Position numbers and translations under genes: made by a program. A DNA stretch of 64,000 bases from Odobenus rosmarus divergens (lineage: Eukaryota; Chordata; Mammalia; Carnivora; Odobenidae). The notes under the pieces are model-generated. The model had not been told where the DNA came from. It did not search any database and saw only the letters and a list, made by a program, of their open reading frames with translations. The first letter of the stretch is position 1, and each line of letters starts with the position of its first letter. Of the stretch, positions 32,342-44,224 are shown piece after piece. Location of the stretch: NCBI RefSeq assembly GCF_000321225.1, contig NW_004450565.1, positions 1,744,202 through 1,808,201 of the forward strand, read 5' to 3'.

Positions 32342-35300
32342 GGATGGTAAAGTGTTTCCCTCCCTTTAGGAGCCACTGAAGGTGGGCTTTGGATGTGGCC
32401 ATGGCTCAGTCCTCCCTGGTGGTCACCCAGATGTGGCCTGTGCTGGCTGTTTTTCACCAGCACCCCAGGGGAATGTCAGCACCCCCAGGAGTCCCAGCAC
32501 CCCAGGGCTGCCCATCTCTGTGCCTTTCTGTGGAAAGGTCTGCCATACAGTCTTCTCCAGACTCCACAGGGACCTGCGGGACGAGTGGGAAGGCCATAGC
32601 CCTGTTGTGTGCAGCTATGGCAAGGAGAGACCCTGAGGCTCATGCCTGGGCCCTGTCCCATCGAGGTGGGGGCGGTGGGGAGGGTCCAGCCAAGCCATCT
32701 AAATGCAGGGGCAGACACTGGGCACCAGACCATCTCCTCCGGAGAATGCCAGCTGAAACTTCTGAGGCCAGTGGCCTGGCCTGGCTGAACAGAATTCAGA
32801 TTTTTCTTGCAGAAGAGGAGGAGGAGACTCTGGAAGGGGTGCATGGGGGCAGACTGAGCCCAGGGGCCACACATTCACTGCCGTCTCTCACCAACTTCAG
32901 GATGAGTACTACCCGCGTGAGTGTGGACAAGGTCGGGCACTGTCTTCTGTGGGGGCCTCGCCGGGCACAGTGTCGATTCACCAAGGGACCCCATCCTGGC
33001 CTCCAACAGGCGAGGCTGGCCATGTCTCCTGATTGCGTTTTTGTTAGCCTGGACAGTCAGGGGCAGCCTGATGGACACACGTGGGGAAGGAAAGCCGGCC
33101 TGCTGTCCGGGAGTGCCATGTCACCCCACGGTGGGGGGCAAGGGCCCTCCCTCCTTCCTTCCGCTTAGCCCGCCGTGAAGCTCCTTGCAGGCAGGCTCAG
33201 GTGGGCACCCGAGGACAAGCTTGGACGCCCACCATGTGTCCGGTGGTAGTAGCTTGACCTTCCAGAAGGATCTCCAGGCAGGGTCCTGGGCCCCCACTCT
33301 TCCAACCCAGAGGCCAGCCCCAGCATCTCCCCATGGAAATGTGCCCCTGGGAAGCTAAAGGCAGGTAGGAGATGCCCCCAGCTGGGGTACGTGGAAAGTG
33401 CTTCCTCAAACAGCACAGGGACACCCACTTCCCACTGAGGTGTGAGCTTGCGGGATGAACCAGTGAGTGAGCACCCAGCACAGAGGAGGAGGCTGAAACA
33501 TGCATATTATTATTATCAGTAAAAGCTCTGTGGCCGTTGGGCATGCAGGCCGGGGGTTACATCCAAGTTGACCTTGAGCCCTGGCTCCATAGGAAACCAT
33601 CTGCTTCATACTCTCCGGGGCTGGAGGGGGTGCACTGGCATCACCATGTGTCTGGCGGGACCCTGGCACCCTGGTGTTCTCCTAAGAGGGCGACATCCCT
33701 GGGGCTCCCAGGCCAGAGCCGCACCCTCCAGAACGGGGACTCCTGAGTACAGGGCGGGACAGAAACCGAACAGGCTGTACCCAGGAATGCAAATGACTCT
33801 GCCTGAGAAAAGGGAAGGACATCCAGGCTCTGGCTGCCAGGACACGGCTGGCAAGGAAAATTCCCCTGCCCCAAGTCAGCTGCTTCCTGTCTTAGTTTTG
33901 GAGGGGTATAGGGAGAGGGGACCCTGATTCGTAAGACCTGCGGTCGAACCAGGCCCGAGCTGCTCCATCCACCCCGAACCCTGTGGACCTCTCTTGCCCA
34001 TCCAGCCCTGGCAAACTAGGGAGCCCCTGCCACGGTGACCCCGTTTCCACCCTCTGTCCTCAGAGTTGGACAAGCCAGATTGCAGAGGGGCAATCCTGGC
34101 CACTCCACCAGGGTCCACATGGACACGGGGGGCCTGTGGCTGCTGGGGGCAGGGCTGGGGGAGGGCAGTGGAGACAGTGGGAGAGAGGAGCTTCCAGAAG
34201 CACTGCTCACACTCTCCACGACCCCAGGACAGCGGAGCCTCCTCCAGAGGAAGCAGTGGGCAGCTGGCCCGGGAAGGACCGTTGCTCAAGGCAGGAAGGG
34301 GAGGCCTGTGCTGTTTCCGGGGCAGGAAGGGTCTTTAGTCCAACTGAGGGGGGAGCCCTGGGACCAGCCTGGGGTCACCTGAGCTCCTTCCGGCTCCTCG
34401 GCCTCGAGATCCAGCGGCCCCTGTCCTGTGTGAGTCTCTCAGTGGCCACGGGCCACTGGGTAGCTGTGGGAGAGGCCCTGGCAGGAAGCCGCCCTTGGAA
34501 GGCACAGCCGTGGCTGGAGCCTGCCAAACCTGACACCCACCTCACGAGGGCCTGTCCCGCTGGGACTGGTGACCGCCGATGGTGCTGATGACATACAGCG
34601 GTAGCTGACATAGGCCCAGGGGCCGCGAGCATCCCTACACTGGACAATAAATATATCTTGACCCCAGGGAGGCAAGGCAGCCACGAAATACGCATATGTG
34701 TTCAGAATTTGCCTTCAAGTCTGGAGTAGTCATCTGAGCGCTAAGTCCTTTAACAGAGCTCTCCTCCCCGCCCCGCCCTGCCCCGTGCACAGTCGTCTTG
34801 CGTCCCTGCCTCGATGATGGTTGTCGGCACTGTGGGGCACGTTCAAGTCGGGAGATGAGATGAAACTGGCACAGATTTTGAAATGCCCACACATCTTTAT
34901 TTCCACCGCCGATGTACTGTTTGCAATAGTTCGACTGGCCTTTTACGATGTGCTTTGGGATGAAGCTGCTGAAATAGGAAACCATCACGGTGTGATGCGC
35001 AGAAGTGCGGCAGGCCAGCTAAGTCACCTGCTGGCTGGGAGACAGCTCGATGGAGGACATCCCACGTTCGGGATTTCCCCACCTCACATGCTGGGTTCTT
35101 CCACACCATGTTGGGGCCGTAGAATGGCCTCCCAGCCTCTGCCCCCGGCCCTCATCACCCCATCCCCGAGCTGTTTCGGGGAGTCGACTCTGTTCATGAC
35201 CTGAAGAATAACACTAAGCAGGAAACAGAAGCTCTGCTTTTTCTGGAGTATCTGAACTCCTCAGACAGCGGGGGGGACCACCCTAGGGAGGTCAGGCCGT

Positions 35301-35794
35301 GGCACCCTGGGGAGATAGGCCATGGCACTCACCCCTGAGGGTGGGAGGGGGCCCTGCTGACTCCGGCCCGTCCACGCACCACCCCCCCCGCCCCCTCCCC
35401 GGGAAGTGAGCAAGGCCTCTTCCTGCTGGGCCCGTGGGCCCTTCTAGGGACTGTCCAGGGGCGACTCCCCCACTTGGGAGGACACTCCCTGGGATGGCCA
35501 TGCCTCCTCCCCTGGAGGATCCTTCCCCCTGAGCAGAAAGCACCCTGTCTTCTCATGACAGAGTGGCCCTGGAGATCCGGGAATGAAACTCATGAGTTGA
35601 TGAAATAAGAGCCAAGGATGAAGCTTCTGGTAAGACTGTGCTGGTGGAAATGTCTGGAAAGAAGAGGTCAGCTCAACAGCTTTCGGTGGAAAACCAGCTT
35701 ACTGGGAATCGCCACACAGAGCGGCGGGCGTGAAGCTGGAGGGCTCCCAGGAACCTTCCCTGGTTGGATCCCGACGGAGGGCATGTGCAGTTTC
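32342..35794. other. Unique non-coding DNA
   Basis: About 3.4 kb with no recognised repeat or exon. A 259-codon + frame at 32389-33168 and a 201-codon + frame at 33983-34588 lack any domain I know, overlap open frames in other phases and are not supported. A short ATT run is at 33506-33516. 34630-35010 is AT-richer and could be an old unrecognised repeat or a conserved element. Confidence 0.5.
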
Positions 35795-36520
35795 TTGTCT
35801 CCTTTAAAAAATTGTTTTTTCTAACAATAACACTTTTGTTTACTTTAATAAGTTAAAGAACATTTTGTTTTACTTATGCGTTTGATCGATTGTAGCAAAA
35901 TACACATAACGTGAAGTTTAGCTTCGTAACCATTTCTAAGTGCATATGGCTCAGAGACGTTGAGCACGCTCACACCGTCATGCGTCCATCCCCAGTGTCG
36001 CCCTCCGGGGCTCTTCTCGGCTCGGAAAACTGAAACTCTCTTCCCGTTAAAAGGCGACACCTCGTTCCCCTCCCCCAGTTCCTGGCAGCCTCTGTTCTAC
36101 TTTCTGTCTCTGAACTTGACCCCTCCAGGTCCCTCCTGTGAGCACAATCACACAGTGTCCGTCCCTTTGTGTCTGGCATATGTCACTGAGCACAATGTCC
36201 TCCGTGTCTATCTGTGTCGTAGCAGGAGCCAAAATCTCCTTCCTTTTTAAGCCTGAAAAATATTCCACTGTATGTGTAGACCGCGTTTTGTTTATCCATT
36301 CATCCACAGAGGGACATTTGGGTGGCTTCCACCCCTTGGCTATTGTGAGTGATGCCGCCATGAACATGGGTGGGCCACTCTGAGTCCTTGTTTTCAGTTC
36401 TTTCAGGGGGATGCCCAGGAGTGGGGGTGCTACATCATATGGTAATTCTATGTTGAATTTTTTGAGGAATTTCTATGCTTAATTTTTTGAAGGTTTTAAA
36501 GGGTTTCTTTCAAAGTTCCT
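35795..36520 (-). mobile_element. L1M-type LINE 3' region
   Basis: Well-preserved anchors in reverse orientation are 'aaatacacataacgtgaag' (35899-35917), 'cgtaaccatttctaag' (35925-35940), 'agttcctggcagcctctgtt' (36079-36098), 'aaaatattccactgtatgtg' (36256-36275), 'ttgtttatccattcatccac' (36288-36307) and 'catatggtaattctatg' (36436-36452). The 3' end is on the left; the element is truncated or interrupted on the right by a SINE. No intact frame remains. Confidence 0.92.
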
Positions 36521-36521
36521 T

Positions 36522-36737
36522 TAATAAATATATGTATATGTATATATATATATATTTAGAGAAGGAGAGAGAGAGAGATGGGGGAGGGGCAGAGGGAGAG
36601 AGAGGGAGAGAGAATCTCAAGCAGACTCCCTGCTGAGCATAAAGCCCAATATGGGACTCGATCCCACGAACCTGAGATCATGACCTGAGCTGAAATCAAG
36701 AGTTGGACACCCAACTGACAGAGCCACCCAGGCGCCC
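36522..36737 (-). mobile_element. Carnivore tRNA-Lys-derived SINE
   Basis: Reverse orientation. The A-tail equivalent has decayed into a TA-rich tract (36529-36556), followed by a GA-rich body, 'ctgctgagcataaagcccaa' (36631-36650), 'gatcatgacctgagctgaa' (36676-36694) and the head 'gccacccaggcgcccc' (36723-36738). 'cctttaata' before and 'ccttaata' after may be a worn target-site duplication. Confidence 0.93.
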
Positions 36738-37139
36738 CTGCCTTAATATTGTTATAATAATGTCTCACAAATAATAGGATGGAAAATTCTTGTTCTCTAT
36801 CTTCTCATTCCCGGGGGGAGTAAATTAGCATAATTTGAATATGATGTAAATGCCCATGAACCCAGCTGTCAGACCAGGCTCCAGGCACTGGCAGAGGCTC
36901 AGGGTTCATGTTGGCTTTGCTGAGGACAGCATGTGCTCGTGAAATCCCAGTGATGTCTGTCCCAAGGGGGTGTCCTTTCAAGATGGGTGTATTCTTCTGC
37001 TGACCATTTAGAATTGACAGTGCATGATAATAATGGTTACCTTTACCATCATTTAAAAATTTTGCATGCAGATGTGCTCCTGGCAAATTACCAACCAATA
37101 TTGCACCGACCTTAGCTGTGGACCCCTAGGATTGTAATG
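36738..37139. other. Non-coding DNA between L1 pieces
   Basis: AT-rich DNA flanking the SINE, then unique-looking sequence at 36830-36990. The last 120 bases ('ctggcaaattaccaaccaat', 37079-37098) may belong to the L1 ORF2 remnant that follows. Confidence 0.4.
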
Positions 37140-37545
37140 CTGGAACAATGACAAGCCTACAGATGGCTCCAGGCCCAGATGGCTTCACAGGTGACTCTAC
37201 CACACCCGTGAGCAGTGGACACCACCAGAGCTGCCTCAGTGGCTGTAAAGCATAGATAAGGAAGGACATTTCCAAATTCTTTTTATAAAGGAGCAACACC
37301 AAACCCAGTGAGGTAAGCACAGAGAGATAACCACAGCCCTGTGTCATGAACGAATGTCAACACAAAGGTGTGTAAAACCCAATAAACTGTGATCTGGGGA
37401 TGTAAAGATGGTCTGAGATTAAGAAACCTCTGAAAATAGATCTCCATGTTCATAGAGCAGAAGAGAAAACTCATGAGATTACCTCCACAGAGGCAGATAT
37501 TTGTAGACTCAGCACCTACCCATGTTAAAAAAAAAAAAGGCCAGA
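37140..37545 (+). mobile_element. L1 ORF2 (reverse transcriptase) remnant
   Basis: 'gctccaggcccagatggctt' (37165-37184) followed by 'cacaggtgactctacca' translates as PGPDGFTGDST, the conserved PDGFTGEFYQ block of L1 ORF2. Further on, 'gatctggggatgtaaagatg' (37391-37410) and 'cagaggcagatatttg' fit the downstream region ('gggatgcaaggatggttcaaca...atagatgcagaaaaag'). Stops and indels interrupt the frame. It ends in an A-run at 37528-37539. Confidence 0.75.
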
Positions 37546-37639
37546 CTCATAAAGATATGGATTATTCAAATGTTGGAAAATGCCTATTCAACAGATCTCT
37601 TCTCCCCGCTCTTTGGTAAGGATGCTTTCATGAGATTTA

Positions 37640-37765
37640 GGGCCCACCATAATCCCAGGACAATCTCATCTAGACATCTGCAAAGACCCTTTTGCTAAGT
37701 GAGGTCACATTTGTAGGTTCCGAGTGGTCCTATCTTTTGGGGGCCACCGTTCAACCCACTGCAGT
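37640..37765 (-). mobile_element. MLT1-type LTR fragment
   Basis: Reverse-oriented 5' part of an LTR: 'tagggcccaccataatccca' (37639-37658), 'tctagacatctgcaaagacc' (37669-37688), 'gtgaggtcacatttg' (37700-37714) and 'gttcaacccactgcag' (37750-37765). The 3' half is missing or too degraded to see. Confidence 0.8.
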
Positions 37766-38149
37766 TGGGAACTGAGGTAAGAAAGGTGTCTTGGCCTGCT
37801 TTTTGGGATTTCAGACTGTGTCTTAGAATTACCCATTATCAAAATAAGTAGTTAGCAATAGTGCCTGGTATTGGGGAGGTCTGTGCACAATCCTCCAGGA
37901 GGGCCATCACTGGCTGCTTCCTGATGGAGGAGGGGCATGCGGTCAGGACGGGGAAGTGACAGCAGAGTGGCTGGGAGCAACGAGTCCCTCGCCGGGGAGG
38001 GAGGCCATGTCTTTCCAAGTAGATATCTACTTGCATTAAAGCTCTTATTTTTAATAATGCAAATATTCTTCACTAATTCAAAAACTTCCCCATTTTATGT
38101 TAACTCACTTACCTCTTATTTTAGCTGACCTCCAGCCACTATATACGCA

Positions 38150-38216
38150 TGCATGTATACACGCACGCACGCACACATGCACACGCACGCACCCGTGCGT
38201 GCACGCATGCACACCG
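38150..38216. repeat. Alternating purine-pyrimidine (ACGC)n/(TGCA)n tract with hairpin
   Basis: A tract of alternating purines and pyrimidines rich in CA/CG steps, the sequence type that can adopt Z-DNA. Within it GCACGCAC (38185-38192) and GTGCGTGC (38195-38202) are perfect inverted copies separated by CC. Confidence 0.85.
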
Positions 38217-41200
38217 ATGCTGCCGGGTAGGAAGCGACGGGTGGGAGGACTGGGATGAGCTGGCGGGGCCGGCACCCCCTTCGCCCCCCCAGGTGGCTCC
38301 AGGAACAGCTGAGTCCTTTTCTGGCCCTGGACTCAACACTCCCCACCCCAGCTTGGCCTCACAAAGGGTTTCTTTTACCCATGAGACCCCAAGAATTTGC
38401 ATGTTCCAAAAGCTTGGGTCAGTCAAATGCAAACTGTTGTATGCAAATGTTTTGGGAGCTGTTTAGGTCACTTCTCCATTGTTGGGGGGTGGGTTTGCTG
38501 CAGTCTTCTGTTCTGACCCTGCTGCCTCCACCCTCCACCCGGCTTCCCCCTCCTGGTCTCTCCAGCTGCTTTCGTGCACAAGCCCCTCCCACATCCCAGA
38601 ATCTGCAGGCTCTGCATCTGAAAGAGCACAGGGAAGGCTTATACCAGTTTCTCAGCCGGGACGCCCGTGCAGCAGGGCCTTTCAACAGGCAGTCTGGATG
38701 CAGAGGGACGCTTAGCAAAGTCTGCAGACACTGTGGTTGTCACAGCTCTGGGGCGCTGCCATTAGCATCTGGTGGGTAGAGGCAGGGAGGGTGCTCAGCA
38801 TCCTCCAACGCACAGGACGACCCCCAACAAAGAATTCTCTGGCCCCAGATGTTCATAGTGTTGGACGGGCAGCCATGATCGAAACCAACCTGACCCATGG
38901 GCATCAGGGCCAGTGTCAAAGGTGCTGGGGAGGGGCTGCAAAGCCTGTGAAATGACAAGCCCTTCCGGAGGAACCCCCAGGCTCCTCTGACATTGTGAGG
39001 AGTGTGTCCCCCTTCTGGGTCTGACCCGCTTCCTGTGGGGGGGCGGTGGGGAAGGTGGCTGCCCCGCGGGAGCTCGGGTCCCCTCCCCCACTGTGGTCTG
39101 TCTCTCCCCCTTCTCTTTATCCTCCTCTGAAGCCAGAGGCCCATTTCCGAGCTGTCCTTCCACCTGCTGTGGGGAGGGGTCTCCTCTTGCCTGGGAAGGA
39201 CAGATGGTGAGTGGCGGGCGCTCTTACCTGGGGGGTGCTAACACAGAGGAGGTGACATGTCACTGCTCTCCTAGTTCTCCTGCCAGCTGGGGCCCTGCTC
39301 GGCAATGTGCAGGCGCCCTTTGCTGCCCAGGGATTTGCAGACCAACCAGCAGTGCGGCACCGACCAGCAGGGCCGAGCACTAATAGCAACAGGAACAGGG
39401 CGATCCGACAGCGGCAGGATCCATCGGGCGTGTGGAAGCCCTGGACTGATCCACGCGGGACTCTGGCTGCCAAGGGGGTCCCGGGTGCCAGTCTGGCTGG
39501 GGACGGGGAGGGGTCGCACAGGGAACCTGAGGTCTGGGTGTGTGGACCAAGGCCGTAGACGCTTCCCTCAACCTCCCCCAGTGGTGCCCCGGCCAAGGGG
39601 GGCCGGGCGGGTCAGTGGGCAATCAGAGGACCAGCACTTTCCAGAGAGCACAGGGGTGGGAGCCTGCAGCCCGCTGCCCCGGGCTGCCCCGGGCTTTCCT
39701 CAGTGCGGGGGCGGCTCTGCTCTAGGCCACAGCTGAGGCTGAGCGTGTCTCTGTCCTGGGCACGTCGCTCACATGGTAACAGCCTACAAAGGACCCCATC
39801 ACATTATCCTCTGGTTGCAGTGTGACCTCATGGATGGAGGGCTGCTTCCTCCCCAACCTTTTCTTCCTCTGAGGGAAACTGGGCAGGTATTCTTGGTTCT
39901 TCATTCCACCTGTTCTGGGTCTCCCCAGTGTCACTTCTGAGACCCCATCGCTCAGTCCTCCTTGCAGGGTGATTCCCCGAGGGTGGACCTGCAGGAGGTG
40001 GGAGGCAGGGAGGGCTGCCGCAGTGCCGGGTCCTCAGCTTCCCTGGGCTTGGGGGGCCCTGTGACCCTGGAGTGGTTTCACTTCCTGCAGCTGCCGCCTC
40101 TGGGGGTTCCCCTTAGAGCTCCTCCGTTGGACGTCTGGGTGGAATTCTGCTTGCCGGGGGTAGGGAAGGAAGGGGGCCCTGCAGAGTGGAGGGGTCACGC
40201 CCTGGGAGCTGGGGGTGGGGAGGGGGGGCAGGAAGTGGAGGCTGGAGGCATGCAGGGTGGCCGGGTGCACAGGGTTCCACGCCCGGGAGAGGCTTCTGAG
40301 GAGAGGGGAGCCTTGAGCTGAGTGGTTTTTGAAATATGTACAAATTCTCTTTGGTGTTTGTAAGCTCAGCTGAGATTCTGAGCTCAGATAGGAGTGACCT
40401 TGTCATTGGGAACGAGGCAGGCTGTGGGAGCCCAGGGCTGGAAAGGACCCACCCGAGGGCCAGACCGCGCTCGGGGCTCCCCGTGCTCCCCGGGGCCAGA
40501 AGGCACCTCCTGCAGGCGGCAGGAGGAGGGTGGGGGACAGGGAGCACAGGGCCAGCAAGAGAGGGAGGGGCTCTGCAGTGGCCTTTTGAGACGCCCCCCC
40601 CTCCCTTTGCGCCACAGCAAGGGGGCAGCGCTGGCAAAGGGCATGAGGCTGCGGCAAGGAGGTGGAGGGGATGGGGGAACATGGTGGGATTGCCAGGGGC
40701 GGGTGACAGTGAGGGATGCTGAGGACGCTCCCAGCTTTTCTCTGCAGGTGACTTGTTAGTTCTGGTTGGTGCCATTAGGCCATTCACCAAGCCCTGGAAT
40801 ATGGGGGACCGACAGTGAGTCTGGGGGGCTGGGGAGCTGCTGGGTGGCCTCGGCCAGGGGCCACCAACTGCACACTGGTCAAGCACCTGGCACGTGGTCA
40901 TTTCGTCCATCTGCACCACCACGCGACAGAAGACCTGCTGTCTCCTCTTGGCGGGTGGGGAAGCAGGCCTCGAGCTCAAGGGGACGTCTCTGGGCTTGCA
41001 CTGCTTGCTGTGGGGCAGGAACCCAGGGCTGCCCTGGGAAAGGGCCGTGAGGACCCGAGGAGAGGGAGACGTGAGCTCGTGCACACAGCGGAGGGAGAGG
41101 CGCACTGAGCAGGAGGCCTTGGCAACACCAGTTTCCCCAGGGTGCCCACCGGCGGGGGGACGTGGGGCTCCAGACGCTGGGAGGGGGCCGGGGGGCCAGT

Positions 41201-41496
41201 GGGGGTGTCAGAAGTCCCTCCCCAGCACAGGGGAGCTCGGGACTCCGAGACGAGCAGAGGTGGCAGGGGGAGGTGGGGGAGTGGCCGAAGTGGCCGGGAA
41301 AGGCTGCGAGGTCACATTTCAGTCCAGGCAGGTAGTACAGGCCCATGGCTGACCCCAGGCGGCCAGGCTGACAGCAGGGTCCAGGTGAGTGGCCCCAGGC
41401 GGCACCTGGGCCCACCAGGCCAATAGGCTTCAGAGCCGAGGGCAGGAGCCTGGGAGCCTCCTGAGGCTGCCACAGGCTGGCTGACACGTTGCAGGT
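38217..41496. other. Unique GC-rich non-coding DNA
   Basis: About 3.3 kb with no recognised repeat or exon. It includes the longest open frame of the window, 330 codons on minus at 40113-41105. That frame is Pro/Ser/Gly/Ala-rich, contains no known domain and overlaps open + frames, so I do not call it a gene. Confidence 0.55.
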
Positions 41497-41862
41497 TCTT
41501 TTTTTTTTTTTTTAATTTTGGTCAATTCAGAATTAGGTATTTTATTTATGAATATTACCCTTTAGAAGCTTAACACTAACTCAGGCCCTATGCTAATATA
41601 AGTACTTATATGATTACCTGCATATTTATAGAACTCTATCGAGTGGTTCTGTTCTTTCTTTCTTATTTCTTTTTTATTAGTTTCAGAGGTAGAGGTCAGT
41701 GATTCATCAGTTGCGTATAACACCCAGTGCCCATTCCATCCCGTGCCTCCTTCCTGCCCGTCACCCAGTTACCGCCCCCATCAACCCTCAGTGGGTTCCC
41801 TAGAGTTAACGTCTCTTACTGTTTGCCTCCCTCTTAGTTTTCATCTTATTTACTCCTGATGG
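41497..41862 (-). mobile_element. Carnivore-type L1 3' end
   Basis: A poly-T run at 41497-41513 marks a possible A-tail. From 41673 the anchors are clear: 'tttattagtttcagaggtag' (41673-41692), 'aggtcagtgattcatcag' (41693-41710), 'taacacccagtgcccattcc' (41718-41737), 'gtcacccagttaccgccccc' (41760-41779), and 'caaccctcagtgggttccct' (41783-41802). Together they match the reverse-complemented 3' region of young carnivore L1s. 41514-41650 is less certain. Confidence 0.75.
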
Positions 41863-41971
41863 CCTTCTGCAAGCCTGTTCATGTTTGTTTGTAATCACCC
41901 ACGGTGACAGGCCCAGGAGTGGTCTCCCCAAAGTTCTGGGCACGTCACAGCCCTGGAACCTTTCAGTGGGA

Positions 41972-42306
41972 ACTTATTGTGGGAAAAGGGTCTCCGCAGG
42001 TATAATTAATGGGAGGATCTTGACGTGAGACCATCCTGGATTATCTGGATGGGCCTTCAATCTGATAAGCGTCCCTACGGGGGACACACATGGAGAGACA
42101 CAGAGGCAGAGGAGGGGCCGTGCCCCACAGGCAAGGGATGGCTGGAGCCACTGGACACCGGACAAGGCAGGAGGCTTCCCGCCTGGAACCTCTGGAGGGA
42201 GTGCGGCCATGTGGACACGTGATCTCAGGCAGAGAGAGTGCACACTGCCGCTTGAAGCCACCACGCATATGGGAATTTGTTAGGGAACCTCAGGGACACC
42301 CGCCTA
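41972..42306 (+). mobile_element. MLT1-type LTR (ERVL-MaLR), 5'-truncated
   Basis: Sense-orientation anchors are 'gcaggtataattaatggg' (41996-42013), 'aggatcttgacgtgagacca' (42014-42033), 'tcctggattatctggatggg' (42034-42053), 'gagagacacagaggcagagg' (42092-42111), 'ctggagccactggacaccgg' (42140-42159), 'gagggagtgcggccatgtgg' and 'cttgaagccaccacgcata' (42250-42268). This is the MLT1 subtype with the 'ggattatctgggtgggcc' block. Confidence 0.9.
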
Positions 42307-42378
42307 ATCTGGGAAAGTGAGAACAGGGAAGATGCATATTAGCCCATGGAGTGAGAATTTTCAGGCAAAATAATTACT

Positions 42379-42408
42379 CAGTTTTTTGTTTTTTGTTTTT
42401 TGTTTTTT
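42379..42408 (+). repeat. (GTTTTTT)n short tandem repeat
   Basis: Four units of GTTTTTT in a row, a simple repeat in AT-rich DNA. Confidence 0.9.
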
Positions 42409-42627
42409 CATTAGAAAACCAAAGCAAAAGCCATATTCACGTTCCGGGTTTATATATATGTTCTGTCTCAGAGTACATCGCAAATCCGAGATAATCGTGG
42501 GGAGCGATCTGGCCCAGACAGACCAGCATCTGGCTCCTTAGCTACTCCATCGTCAGCAAGCTCCCTTCTGCACCAGCTGCTTGGGCGTCCCAGCCAGCAG
42601 GACGGATGAAATGAAGGAAGATGCCTC

Positions 42628-42944
42628 AGTCAACTTGGGGGCCATAAAAACACATTTATTTTTCACACTTCTGGAAGTGGCAAGTCCGGGATCAGGGTGC
42701 CTCACGGGACGGTTGCGGTGGGGCTTCTCTCCCTGCCTTGCAGACAGCTGCCTTCTCGCTGTGTCCTCAACGGGGTACAGAGAGAACCGGTTTCCTCCTC
42801 TTGTAAGACACTAATCCCACCCTGGGATCCACACTCATGACCTCATCTAAACCCAGATTCTTCCCAAAGTTCCCACCCCCAAGTACCAACCTCAGGGCTT
42901 CAACATGTGAATTTGAGGAGGGGGACAAATTTCAGTCCATAGCA
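42628..42944 (-). mobile_element. MLT1-type LTR (ERVL-MaLR), reverse
   Basis: Anchors in reverse orientation: 'cacacttctggaagtggcaa' (42665-42684), 'agtccgggatcagggtgcc', 'tcttgtaagacactaatccc' (42798-42817), 'ctcatgacctcatctaaacc' (42834-42853), 'cccaaagttcccacccccaa' (42864-42883), and an end at 'ttcagtccatagca' (42931-42944), the reverse complement of the LTR start 'tgctatggactgaa'. Confidence 0.92.
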
Positions 42945-43500
42945 GAAGGCATGGCCCTGCTGTTTAAGGATGCTTTCTGAAAGTTGCCTATAACACATCT
43001 GCTTCAGATTTGTTGGCCAAACTTTAGGCACATGGCCACACCTAACTGTAAGAGAGGTTGGGGAATATACCCAGCAACATTGAGGGGTTTCTATTACACT
43101 GTGCTCAGATAAGAGTTGGGATTCAGGCTTTTTCCACATTGCTTTGTCCTGATCATGATACCTCGTGGTCCAAAATGGCTGCTTGAGAGACAGTCATCAC
43201 CTCCGCTTTCCAGCCAAGAAGACATTCCTTACTTAGTCAGAGTGTAGTGTGGGGATGTACCCTTTTATTTGCATACAGTGTATCCAGCCAAAAGCTGGGG
43301 TCCTAGTTACTAATGGAAAAGGATGGAAAGTGTATTGGGGTAAGTAGCAGTCTTTTCCACCTCCACCCTCTAGTTGCCTCAAGGATCTTAGAGCCTGATG
43401 TACAATGGCACTCTCCTGTCCTGCCATAACCTGCTAAGTCTACACCACATGCTCCCCAAGTGCATGGGCTTAGCTTTCCTTCCTGTTTTTCCTCCCAGAA
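42945..43500. mobile_element. Possible ancient repeat, family not assigned
   Basis: 'aggcacatggccacacctaa' (43026-43045), 'ctgtaagagaggttggggaa' and 'ggtttctattac' resemble pieces of a common old mammalian repeat with 'cacatggccacacctagctgcaagggaggctggg'. I cannot name the family. If wrong, this is simply unique non-coding DNA. Confidence 0.3.
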
Positions 43501-44224
43501 TTTGCCAGCTAGCAAACAACAGGCAATCATTAGCCTAGCATTTGTGTGCGGTGCTGAGGTTGAGTCGTACCAGGTGTGGATTCTGGAAGCGGAGGCTGGT
43601 GGTTGCTCTCTGACCCTCAGGTTCGCCTACCACCCATGCAAACGCCTGCCACCCTCACCCCCGGCCCTGTGTCTCCTCCAGTTTCAGAGTTTATGAGCCC
43701 GGCTCCCCTTAGCAGAGATTTTCCACTCTGTACCCCTCCGTAAAGTTTCAGAGCTCTTTCTAATAAACCCCAGATGGAGGGAACGTTTTGCCCGGCAGCA
43801 AGATCTTTCCCTGGCATTTTTGAGACATTTAACAGCCAAGGACTGTCCAGAGCTGGGAAAAGGCCATAAAGGACAGACACCAGGTCTCAGGAGGTGACAA
43901 ACAGGGAGCAGGGAGGGACCATTGCCCTCAGCCAACTCTCTGCAGCCAGGGGTTTCCAGATGGTTCAGCCTGCCCTGTGGGCTCTCCCCTCCTTTATTTG
44001 CTCTGTGCTGGACAACGTGATTCAACCGTGCACTGCGGAACCTGTCCCGAGCACGCAGGGTGATAAGATGAGGTCCTTGCTCTCCACGGCCTCCAGACAG
44101 GAGAGGTGCATCCACCGTGTGCACAGGGTTGGGCATCACGAGCGGGCACATTACATTTGAGCTGTCAGTGCTGGGGCTGCAAGGCCCAGCCTTGAAAGGA
44201 GCCATTCACATCACTGGAGCCCTC
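43501..44224. other. Unique non-coding DNA
   Basis: No gene or repeat recognised with confidence; 44030-44100 may be a highly degraded MIR/L2 piece. Confidence 0.45.

Noticed and set aside
37165..37200. Reverse transcriptase gene
   Set aside because: Only a short ORF2 block survives in a frame-broken L1 fragment.
40113..41105. 330-codon minus-strand open frame (longest in the window)
   Set aside because: Pro/Ser/Gly-rich composition from GC-rich DNA, no recognisable domain, overlapping open frames on the other strand, and no splice or promoter context.
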